DNA from: Vespa crabro
Lineage: Eukaryota; Arthropoda; Insecta; Hymenoptera; Vespidae
Direction: 5' to 3'
Assembly: GCF_910589235.1 (NCBI RefSeq)
Contig: NC_060956.1
Location: forward strand, 2,336,001 to 2,400,000
DNA length: 64,000 nt
Both the position numbers and the translations under genes were made by a program. Position 1 is the stretch's first letter; the number at the start of each line of letters is the position of its first letter. Of the stretch, positions 1-11,029 are shown in pieces. The notes under the pieces were generated by a model. That model was not told the DNA's origin, ran no database searches, and saw only the letters and a list, made by a program, of their open reading frames with translations.

Positions 1-375
1 ATGATAATATAAAGAAAGAAATTCTCTTTGTAAGATAAAAAAATATTTCTAAAGACTTTCGACGAGTTTAATCTTACGCGTAATCCGCGTTGATTCATTG
101 AATCTCCAACAATGAAGACACATACACGAGATCTAACTAATTTTCACGAACGACATTACTTCACATCGTGATTCACCTGATCTCGTCAACGAGAATCAAC
201 CCATTTTCTTATTATACCATTTCAAGGCTAAGATAAAAAAAAAAAAAAAAAGAAAATTAAGGCTAACGCACTATAATTCTTTTTACCGCGTTAACTTTCT
301 TCCTTTTTATTTACAATGAAATCTGTTGAACTACGACGAGTAAATTTTCAACAAATATATGTATATGAATGTATA

Positions 376-435
376 TATATATTTATATCTATATTTATAT
401 TTATATTTATATTTATATTTATATATATTTATACC
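376..435. repeat. TTTATA-type AT microsatellite
   Basis: About ten imperfect copies of a six-base A/T unit. It is low complexity, and open frames read from it are artefacts. Confidence 0.8.
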
Positions 436-538
436 TATGTGAAAATAATTAAAGAAATGTTTATAAAGAAAAAAAGAAGTAAATATTGTATTTCTCTTTT
501 TAAGATTACAAATATTCATATGTATAAAGATAGATAAT

Positions 539-543
<5 letters not shown>

Positions 544-581
<38 letters not shown>
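544..581. repeat. (TA)n microsatellite
   Basis: Uninterrupted TA dinucleotides over about 38 bases. Confidence 0.95.
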
Positions 582-588
<7 letters not shown>

Positions 589-1247
589 TAAATCGTCATA
601 TAAAAATAATAAAAATTTCAAGTAGAAAAATTATTTCTTTTTTTCCTTCTTCTAATCGAACCAATCAAATTGTATGTTTATTTTACTTCTTTTCCTTCAG
701 TCTTGGATAACAATCTTTTATGTTAACTACACAATTAGATAAACAAGTTTGAAGTAGAAAATGAAGCAAACAAAGTTATAAAAAAAGTCTGACAGGTGTA
801 GATTTTTTTTTTTCTTTTTTAATCGTAATCTATTATCTTCTATACAATCAACGCAAAGATCTTTGTAATTAAAGAGTATTATTAAGTTGTTTGTACGTAA
901 AATAATCCGTACATTCAGCGTGATAATTTTCTGCACTTGTTGCCAAATGAAAGACGATGCGTTATAAAAAATGCGGCTTTGATGGAATTTTTGCGTGATT
1001 TGTTTCGGCAATTTTTTTTCTGTTTCTTTTTTTTTTTTTTTTTCTTTGAACTGTTATTCTATTCTAATCTATTAGTCATTTCTATCTTTTCAATTAATTA
1101 GATCTTTTATATAATTATTATTTTCATTTTAATTGGACATGCATTTGATCGTTGATTTTTTCTTTTTTTTTTTCTTTTTTTTTTTTTTTTTGATTTTTTT
1201 TTTCTTTTTTTTTCTCGATTTTTATAGCATACATATAATTTATATTG

Positions 1248-1265
1248 CACACACACACACACACT

Positions 1266-1331
<66 letters not shown>

Positions 1332-1344
1332 AAGAGAGAGAGAG
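1248..1344. repeat. Compound (CA)n-(GA)n microsatellite
   Basis: A CA run with one CT interruption passes directly into a GA run of about 70 bases with few interruptions. It lies just downstream of a long poly-T tract at about 1160-1215. Confidence 0.95.
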
Positions 1345-1499
1345 GATGAGTAAGGAATCTTAAAAATATATTAGATAATTGCACGTGTAATTAGTTCTTG
1401 AGAGGGGGGACGTTACAAACATAATTATATTTAAATTTTCTTGTTTCTCGATATTGTTCTAATGATTTAGTTACTTTTTTTACAACGTCCACAATGAGA

Positions 1500-1526
1500 C
1501 GTGATTTCATTTAAAATGAAATCACG
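1500..1526. repeat. Perfect 13-base inverted repeat
   Basis: CGTGATTTCATTT is followed, after a single A, by its exact reverse complement. No gene or known element is attached. It could form a small hairpin or be the remnant of a palindromic element. Confidence 0.7.
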
Positions 1527-2635
1527 AAGAAAATAAAGTCACAATTATTATAAGCAGACGATACGTAAATGCAATGATAAAACGCGAGTGCAGTCATAAT
1601 TTTATTCAGGAAGGCTCCCCATCTTTCTTTGGATGAAATACTAAGATGTTATTAAATCTTTTGTATCATGCATTCTGATTCTATGTTAAATGATGATTAA
1701 TATGAAACATTTCGTTATTATATTAAATCAAATTTAGAGAGATTTCCGACCAATAAAATAATTTTTGTAAGCATAGATTACAGGCACAAAGCTATTTACA
1801 TTGTTTTTTTCTTTTCACTTACATTTTAATATAAATTGTTTAAGATGTGATTTAGATGTATATGAAAATATTAATATTATAATATTATTATAAACGTAAT
1901 ATCGCATGCAGAAATGGTATAGTTATCGCCACTAAATAATATTATTATATTTATACACATTCTCATAAATGAGATGTAACATGACAATATAGACGATAGA
2001 GATGATATCTTATAGTTTTTACAAGATACCAAATTGTTTCTTTCCATTTTTTTTTTTCCTTTTTTAATCTTTTTTCTCTTCTTCGAATTTTTAAAATAAA
2101 TTTACTCTATAAAACGAGGCAGCAGCACAAAAAGTAGGCGACTCCGAAATAATATAAATTTATTTCAATTATTCCCTACTTTTTGTATCGATGTCTTTTT
2201 AATTTGTGAATAAATGTTTCTCTCTCTTTTTTTTTTTTCTTTTTCTTTTCTTTCTTTTTTCTTTTTTTTTTTTTTTTGTTTTTCTTTTTTTGTTTGTTTG
2301 TTTGTTTAGAATCCTGATAACCCACATATACATGTATATTGTATGTATTTATCCATGTATATATGTATACATATGTATAACTCTTATATATGTATGTATA
2401 TTTAACAAATTTTATGATCTAAATTATACAGTGCTTAGATAAGAACTCCATCTAAAAATATGTAATGATTAATGAATTAGCAGGCGAGTTTCCTATAATC
2501 ATTATCTCATACATAACAGATTCTGGAAAATATTTCTTCGCTGAATGTAAAGGTTTGTTGAATATGACTGTAATGAATGATAGGAATCATTAGATTTTTT
2601 TTTTTTTTTTTTTTAAAACATAGGTACACTTTCTT

Positions 2636-4042
2636 TTATGTCAGAAGCCTTGATATCTCTTCCGCAATTCCTGACAGGAGAGAGTTATTGTCACCTTTAC
2701 CTTCGATCAACAAATTACCTGTCGATTTCTAAAACATATAAATAAATATTAAGCGCAAAAAATCAGAACGAAATAATCATCAATATAACTCTATCGTTAT
2801 ATTATATTTTTATACTTACATTATATTTTAATAAAAGGCACACATGATGTCCTTTCAACGAATGACCATACAAAGATGCGGTATTATTTATTTGTTCCAC
2901 GAGTGTGAGATTGCATTTGCAACAGACAGTATTTAAAACTGCATTAAATTCCTGAGACGGGACGATTTCTTTTTTTATTCTAGATACTAGTTGACCACTT
3001 TTAAGCAACTCCGTTAATATATCTTTATGAGACAAATGTCCAACCATAAATTTACTACACGATAAATTTATAGTAAAGTCGAGTTTTTCTTGGATTGTTC
3101 CTTCCATATTTTCAAGCATATACGTCAATGTCCCTCTCAATTTTTGAGCGAACGTTACATCGGATATTAATATGGTAAATTGAGTTTCTTTACTGGATTG
3201 TGGAGGTAGTTGGAATGGCAATTTCATTCCATATTCATCGCCATTCTAGAAGAGTAAAAAGACAAAAAAAAAAAACAAAAAAAAAAAAAAAAAAACAAAA
3301 AAAAAAACAAAAAAAAAGAAATCAAATTTCGATTAAACAAAATGCTACAAGTGATCTGTTGTCATAAGAATAAAAGAAAACAAAAATAAAATAAAATAAA
3401 ATAAAACGAAATAAAATACTCACATTTTTCATTAATTTCAATGTTGACGTATCCGTAATATCGAACCTTATTTCTTTTACGAGCTTTTGACCTATATTAG
3501 TAATGAGTATTGATACAATTATTTTACTAGTGTCATCTGCAATTTGCTTTAATTCATACATCATAGAAATAGTTTTATTCTTAGATAATTCATCATACGC
3601 GATCAATGGTTGAATAGAATTCAAACTATTTTCAGTAATAACTAAGTCATTCCTTAACTCTGGCAATATTTCTTTGGAGGGCGTAGATATACCAGCTGTT
3701 TCTTCATAATCCGACGACTTCTTCTCTTTCTTACTTTTTGATTTTTTTGATTTTTTATGTTTGGTATCGACTTCCTTCACTTTTTTATGTTTCTCCTGAC
3801 TCTTAGATTTTTTTCTCTTACTATCTTTTCGTATATCTACATTTTTTTTACTATTCACTTCTGCGTAATCTTGAATAGAGGAAGAACCTGCTTCTTCAGT
3901 ATTATCTTCTAACCACATATCAGTCATACTTATTTGATTATCAGCCTGTTTTTCTTGAACACATTTACTCTTTCTTTTTGTTTTTCTATGACCCTATCAA
4001 TATAAATAAGATATATATTTTCCCTCCTACACACATCGTATG

Positions 4043-4079
<37 letters not shown>

Positions 4080-4602
4080 GTTGGAAACTATGAAACGGGC
4101 GTTTTTGTTTTGTTTGTTTTTTTCATTCAACGCCCGTTTCATAGTTTCCAACCTAATATATATCTACATTATATATAAAAAAAGAAGAAAAAAAGTAATA
4201 ATTACCTTATCTTTTTTTATTGTCTTTACCTCTGTAACTTTCTGATTTGGACTATTCTCTACTACTCTGTGTTCCAAAACCGGTAATCTTTCGTCCTCCC
4301 GCAAAGGCATGTCTAAATCAATATTTAAAGCTCGATGTGGATCATTTGCATCGATCATATCATAATCATCGCTATCACTTATTTCTGCCCCTGGTGGAAG
4401 TTCACCAATACCTGTATTTATAACTTGTGTAGGATAATCTTCTTCCCTTTCATCTTCTGATGCCGATTGTTTATCTAACAAAAAATTAAAAAGAAAAAAA
4501 AAATTATGATAATAATAAAATGCAAAAAAATAATAATACAATGTATCTTAATCGAGATTTACAATAATACAGTTGCATAACATTAATGTATAAATAGAAA
4601 AA

Positions 4603-4636
<34 letters not shown>

Positions 4637-7600
4637 TTACTTTTTTTCGATTTCTTTTTCTTGCCATGTTTTTTATGTCTCTTGTAATTATTATCCACAC
4701 TCATATTGTGATATTTACTAGAATTAGAATAATTCGATATTTTTAGAGACACTGGTATGTCTAATTCAGCAACTGGAATGTTCTCAAAGTCTTCATAAAA
4801 ATTTGTTGAATTATGATATGATGTGGAATTCTTAAATGATCCTTTCAAATAATGAGGATTATTTTGTTGTTCCAATTTTCTAGCCTCTCTTCTCTTTTGA
4901 AGTTCTTCTACCGTAGGTTCGTTAGTTTCTCGTTTCATGAAAGAATTATTAGACTTCTCTGATTTCACAAAGATTTCGTTCATGTCCATATCCTCGGAAT
5001 CAGAGCTTTCCGAGGGTGGATCATTGATCCACGAATCTAGATCTAAATCATCAGGTATAGGTACCTAAATATATATATATATATATATATTAAAAAATTA
5101 ATTATTTTAAAGAGATATTTGTAACCTTTTTTTTTCTTTTTTTTTTTTTCTTTTTTTTAAACAAAAATAAATAATATATTATTTTTACCTTTCTTTGAGC
5201 TTTAGGAGCAACAGGATTAAGTTCACCTTCAAAGGCTTCCATTAATTCTTCAGCCAAGCCAGGATTTTCTTTCAAGCATTCAAATATAACCAATGCAGAA
5301 CTAGATCTCTCTTGAACTTCTAAGTCACCACTGCACACAAATGCCGCTATTTTATCTTTCAATGCAAAAATCTGTAAAATAAAAAAGACTATAAATATAT
5401 CGATAATATTATTGTTTATATCTAGATATAATTCAATAGTATAAAATGATTTAATATATATGTATATATGTATACATAAAAAAAGAAAAAGAAAATAATA
5501 GAATAATAATACTTGATATAAATGAATCGCGGTATAACTTACTTGTTCCATCGTTTCATTGTCACCTTCTTTCTCTGCTTTATATAATATTGCTGCAGCA
5601 AGTTTTAAAATATTATGCACATAAACTGCTTGAATATGTCCTGGCAAACTGGATGCTTGCGATCGCAACATTGATTGTAATGTTGCCAAAGGATCTTCTA
5701 GTTCACTATTAATATTAGAAATTTTCATTTAAATTATTATCATTTAATGAAAATAATTATGGTATATATTTAATTTATTACCTAGAAAATTCTCCACATA
5801 TCCAAGCAGCTGCATATAAAACTTCAGACATAGTAGCTCGTGGTTGACCAGTTAAAAGATATGAATTTTCAAGCAGTAAGGCACATTGGTGAACTGCATA
5901 TTTACGTATAGCTTGTACCCGGATTGCTACATCAAGTAATTGAGTGGCTACTAATGGTCCATGCTTGGTGCCTTCCATTCGTGTGAGTTCCACCAATACA
6001 GATATGTACCTATAATTCAAAGTTTATATATATATATATATCTTATTAATTATTGAACATTAAAACTTATATTTGTATATTGTAACATTATATGTATATA
6101 TTTAGTTTTATTATTATCATAAAATTAATTTACCATTCAAAATATGTTATAAATTGGTAATTATTTTGAGAACAAATTTGTATGATCTTTGAAAGTAATT
6201 CATCTCTGTATGTAGTGCCTTCAGCTTTGTCCATATGCACCATTAATTTTTTAACTATTTCCATTAAATTCTTTTTTGATACCATTCCATATAATAAATC
6301 CAAGGCACGCAATCTTATACTTTCATCTTTGTCATCGAGACATTGCATAATAAGATCTTTATGAGCTTGTACACTTTTAGGATGTGTCCTTAATATTTTT
6401 GACATTGCTAACAAGCCCAAGTACTTTAAATTTTGATCCGAATCCTCTATTAATATTCTTAATTTCTGCACACACAGTTGTATTGAATCTGAATGATTTG
6501 GCATACCAGATGATATAGAAATTAATACAGCTATTACAGTGTTGATGCACTCATACAGCAAAGACATAGCAGATGTACTAAAAATAATAATAAAGATAAT
6601 TTTATTAATGATATTGATAACTTATTAATAATTTATTTTAATAATCCTTCTTATAATACCAGCTATAAAGTAACTGAGACAAACATGTACACATTTATAT
6701 AACACATAGAACTATTTTACTTGCTATGATAAAATCTATAATTGTTGAGATATATGTGGGGGGGAAGGGGAAATATCAATATAAACACGTTAAATACCTG
6801 TGTATCAAATTGGTAAGGGGTTCTATTAGCTTTTTGCCAAGCCTAGGTTCTAGAGGTGTCAATGCGCCGAACTGTAAATATAATTTTAAGTTGCAGTCTA
6901 AATGATATGTAATGACAAACAATATATATGTATGTATATATATAACATTCTATAAATCATTTATAGACAACACAGAGTAAAATGAATAATGAAAATACTT
7001 GTATACTTCTACCATATTTTTACTACTACTATTTGATCTAAATTATCAATGCTTTTTTTTTTTTATATCAAAGTAATCAACTAGTAAAAAACCTTGAAAT
7101 CAGGTCAATTAGTGGTTGAGTAAGTCGCCGACCCATTTTCGGCTCAATCAGTGTTATAGTGGAGAACTGAGCATGTGAAATAAGATCAACATTACTAGGC
7201 TCGAATTTAAAAATGGTATATGTATATATGCATTCATTGATTGATAACAGCTCTTATGTTTTTGTATCAATACTTAATCTTTCTGTGTTTAATTGATCGA
7301 TCGATGTAATATTACAAAATAGACTTACCAATTTGATGATTTTTATGAGCATCCAATTGTTAGTCGATGTTGTCATTAATTTGAAAAAAACAGGTGCCAA
7401 ACTTAAATAATTTTTTGGATTCTTTCTTGCCAACTCACAAACTACATTGACAGCTGCAGACTGTACGCCACTGTCTGGATCTTCAAGTTTTTCTTTCAAT
7501 CTAGGAAAAGCAGGCCTTAATGCTTCTGGAAATCGCAAGAACACCTTGTACATCATTAAAACTGCTTTCTTGCGTAAATATGGCTTTGTAGATGTTAACA

Positions 7601-8537
7601 AAGTCATTATGTCATTAACTAAATCACGTGCCAGATCTGGACTTATAAAGCAAGATAAACCACTAAGAGCCAATCCAGCATCATATTGATTTTGACTATT
7701 TAAATCTTTGCGTATCATGTTTGTGGTCAACATCAAAAGCTGTAAATTAGAAATTATTCTTAAATCTATAAATTAAAAGTTTATAAAGTAAAAATTTAGA
7801 AATTATTCTTATGCGATCTTAAAACGAATCATATATTCCAAAATATTTATATGTCAAGCGATTAAATAAAAATCATACCTCTGTATCTGCATGGAAGCTT
7901 TGACTACCAGCTAAATATCCTATACGTTTATAAGTGAATTTGGCAGATGACATGACCTCAATTATATTAAATCCGGCCCAACTAATGTCATATCCTAACA
8001 TTTGCAACTATAGAAATGTAAATAGTATTAGTAAGATGTACTATAGATTTAAATGGAAAATAACATAATTATCTTGTTAAAGATAAAATGATAGTTAAAA
8101 TTAGCATATAAAACCTCCCTCCCCCACACTTACATATGTTAACTTAGCAACTGCATTTGCCTTTACTGCAATATTATCCTGGCGCAATTCTTGTTTGATT
8201 TCTTCTATACATTGTGCAATATATTTTGCCTATCACAATAATATAAGATTATAAATTCAAATAAAACTTATTTGAGATAAAAGTATATTCTACAAAGTTA
8301 GGTTAAGTTACGTGTTCCTTTTTTCTTGTTATAATAGAAAAAATAAAAAAAAAAAAAAATAAAAAAGAAAAGAAAGGAAAACGAAACAAAACAAAAGGGA
8401 TAAGGATATTTTTAAAATGTAGAAAAAAAAAACAAATTTACCTCGTTCTCTTTGTTATTTCTAATGCCACGCACTAAATCCGTCAAATTTTTGTCGAACA
8501 TTCGTTCGAAATTTCCTTTTACTTTACGAAGAGCCAT
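2636..8537 (-). CDS. AP3D1: AP-3 complex subunit delta (garnet/AP3D1 homologue)
   Basis: This is the large delta-adaptin subunit of the AP-3 coat, which sorts cargo from endosomes to lysosomes and lysosome-related organelles such as pigment granules. Coding exons on the minus strand: 8442-8537, 8134-8229, 7879-8007, 7329-7739, 6798-6871, 6134-6577, 5782-6009, 5543-5705, 5189-5371, 4641-5064, 4206-4474, 3424-3993, 2820-3245 and 2636-2728. Together they give 3606 nt, or 1201 aa, close to the vertebrate length. The start is ATG at 8537 (MALRKVKGNFERMFDKNL). Residues about 30-600 are the armadillo-like adaptin trunk. Residues about 610-840 are acidic. A very Lys-rich hinge follows (about 860-915), then a C-terminal ear-like domain ending in SRLLT. 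An additional in-phase copy of the fifth exon lies at 7093-7166. The intron between exons 11 and 12 carries a mariner-type MITE. Identity is very secure from the trunk sequence. Confidence 0.96.
4076..4156. mobile_element. 81-bp mariner-type MITE in an AP-3 delta intron
   Basis: Two perfect 28-base terminal inverted repeats beginning TTAGGTTGGAAACTATG flank a T-rich centre of about 25 bases. Each side is bordered by TA (4074-4075 and 4157-4158), the Tc1/mariner target duplication, and the left side is an AT microsatellite. The TTAGGTTGG end resembles known mariner termini. No transposase is present, so it would be non-autonomous. The perfect arms suggest recent insertion. Confidence 0.85.
7093..7166 (-). 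other. AP3D1: Candidate mutually exclusive exon 5b of AP-3 delta
   Basis: This 74-base open segment lies between exon 4 (ends 7329) and canonical exon 5a (6798-6871). It has the same length and the same phases as 5a, an AG acceptor (tgctcag) and a GT donor (gtttttt, non-consensus after GT). Its 24 codons align without gaps to those of 5a: 10 identical, and most others are conservative (R/K, L/M, L/I, N/D). Including both copies would shift the frame, so only one can be used per transcript. It would replace residues 245-268 in the alpha-solenoid trunk. Exon 5a looks like the conserved form; use of 5b is inferred. Confidence 0.75.
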
Positions 8538-9406
8538 AACTGTATTTAACCGATAGATACTAGAACTCTCTCAATCACTTGAAAGGTTTCTTTCTACCTT
8601 TGCCTAATTTTCCGAGTTAATCGGATAAATTGCATCGATTGCATTACCGTATGTTAAAAAGAGTCTTTTAAACTTCACACACTCATTCTTTCTCATTTAC
8701 ATCTTCATTTGACAGGTAGATAGATACGAGGACTACTAAAAGATCATACCGATCATATGTACCTAAGAGTTGTTAAGAAATAGATGACATACCCGGTGTG
8801 TTTATTCAAGAAGTCTGCAATTTCTATACTAGCGCATATATTGGATCTTTCACGTTTTTTTCTTTCTTGTCTCTTTTTTCTTCTTCTTCTTCTTCTTCTT
8901 CTTTTTTTTCCTTTATTTTTTTTTTCTTTCTTTTCTCTTCTTTTTTTTTTTTTTTTCGAACTAGATTCCAGTTAAACGCATGGACTTAACAATAAGCGTG
9001 CGCATGAATTTATGATTGATTTAATATCCGATCTCTCGGTGGCGATATTTAATAATCGAATGATAATTCAACTACAAATACTTTTCAAAAAGATAATACT
9101 GATTCAGGCAAATTGAAAGCAATAAATCAGTGATTTTTTATTGCACTGATAAAAGTGACTATTATTACGAATTAATATAGATAGATATAATAATTTTTGT
9201 CACTCGATTGAAAATTGACTTTCTCGATTTTTTTCTTCTTTTTCCTTTCTTTTTTTTTTCTTTTTCTGTTTTTCTTTCCCCCCCTTCTGATTGATCTATA
9301 ATACGAGGATCGATAGATCGCTTTGAGTTTTCACGAAAAAATAAAATCATACACGGAATATACATATATATATATTTATTTATGAGAAGTATCAAAGAAA
9401 TTTTTT

Positions 9407-9439
<33 letters not shown>

Positions 9440-9912
9440 TTTCCCTCTTTCTCTTTCTCTCTCGTTTCTTATCCAGAAAAAAATCTCGAGCCAACTTAAA
9501 AACCTATAAATTTGAATGCAAAGAAATATCACTTTTTAATTCGATATATCGAACTACGTTATTATTTAAAATCATCTTGAACGTAGATTGGTCGATAACT
9601 TTGAATCTCATTGGATACTTTTTCGGAGCTACCATTTAGATCACTAAATTTTTCGAGTTACGATTCGAGATAAATAATACCAACTAAAATATTCCTCGGT
9701 TATCAACGTAGTTATCTTGAAATTGATATATGTTTTAATTCTATAGATAATTAGATACAATAAATATTTTGTTATTCGGAAGAGTGTATCTAGTAAAAAT
9801 AAATAAAATTATCTATTGATAATTGCGTGATGTATGTATGAGTAAACAATGAAAAAAATGAAATATATGATATATATATATATATGCATAACATATACAT
9901 ACACACATACAC

Positions 9913-9944
<32 letters not shown>

Positions 9945-11029
9945 TTTTCTTTTTTCTTTTAATAAAAAACACCGATTAAAAGATGTTCGAACGCCATTCG
10001 TGTATCCCTAGAGAATATACATCGATTCGGTTGAACGCAATGTATATGAGTGAAGTTTCATTCCGTTGTCCATACACGATAAGCCATATTTTATTCAGAC
10101 CTTTCCTTTCAGATTGCTCTCAACTTAATTTGCTCGAATGTTTCGCGGCATATATGTAGATAGAAGCCATTAGACAAAGGATAAATAAGTATTCGAGTAT
10201 ATTGCCACGAGTAAAACGTAAGATAGAAGAAAGATTTTAGAATGAATCAAGACATTCTGTGTTTTAATATGCATTGAGAAAATACACGTATACTATGGAT
10301 TAATATCAAAAGGGATCGCGAAAAAAAAAAAACAAAAGAGAAAGAGAGAGAGAGAGAGAGAAACAAAAAGTATTCGAATTTTCAAAGTGTTACTTTTCCT
10401 TTCGTCTGGGCATCACTGCCGAAGGCATTGGACTCAACGTCGTGGCATGTTCAAACGACGCATCACGGATCCAAAGGTTGAGAACCTTTCGTTTTTGCAC
10501 ATTAATTCTTTCAACTCTTTATCAAAAATGCTTTTCCTATATTAAAATACCGGCATATATTATTTTGCGTTTCTAATTTATATATATATATATATATGTA
10601 TATATAATGTATGTGTATGTATATATATATATATTTATTTATGTATATTTTTGGTTATATGATTGTACGATTATAAAGTAATTGTATTTGTCCATTTTAT
10701 CAAATGACACTAATTGTACAACTTTTATATATATACAATTATATATATATATATATATATACATATTTATAAAAAGGTCAAGTTTATAGTGATTATCTGA
10801 TCTTATCGTTTGTGTATATTCTCCTTTCAATTAAAAATAATGTAATGATATTTAAAGTAATTAAAATTCCAATACAAGCTTTATTTTATATAATGTATAT
10901 TGTATTGAATAGTTTTGTTAATTCAAGAAAATTATTTATTTGTGATATAATGGCAATAAGGTGTTAGCATGTTTTATGATATTTACAGACAATTTTGGAT
11001 TAATCAGTATTCAAAATATCTGCAAGACA
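8538..11029. other. Divergent intergenic region between AP-3 delta and the zinc-finger gene
   Basis: No coding gene is seen. It should contain both promoters and any upstream non-coding exons. The AP-3 side has a run of TTC and T tracts (8860-8960). The middle holds GA/CT and AT simple repeats. An acceptor-like tttacag at about 10982-10988 suggests a spliced 5' leader for the zinc-finger gene. Confidence 0.5.
9413..9440. repeat. (CT)n microsatellite
   Basis: Uninterrupted CT run that grades into T/C-rich sequence up to about 9470. Confidence 0.9.

Larger units (their letters stand above)
1..2635. other. Intergenic flank downstream of AP-3 delta
   Basis: No protein gene is visible here. Open frames in this stretch are translations of TA, CA/GA and T-rich simple repeats. 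The right part should contain the 3' untranslated region of the minus-strand AP-3 delta gene, whose stop codon is at 2636. Two short inverted repeats lie at 1500-1526 and 2127-2186. Confidence 0.6.

Noticed and set aside
3930..4151. Frame reading VIEKQKERVNVF upstream of the AP-3 delta hinge
   Set aside because: Wrong phase of exon 12 plus intron and MITE. The correct phase (GHRKTKRKSKC) joins exon 11 and continues to the ear domain.
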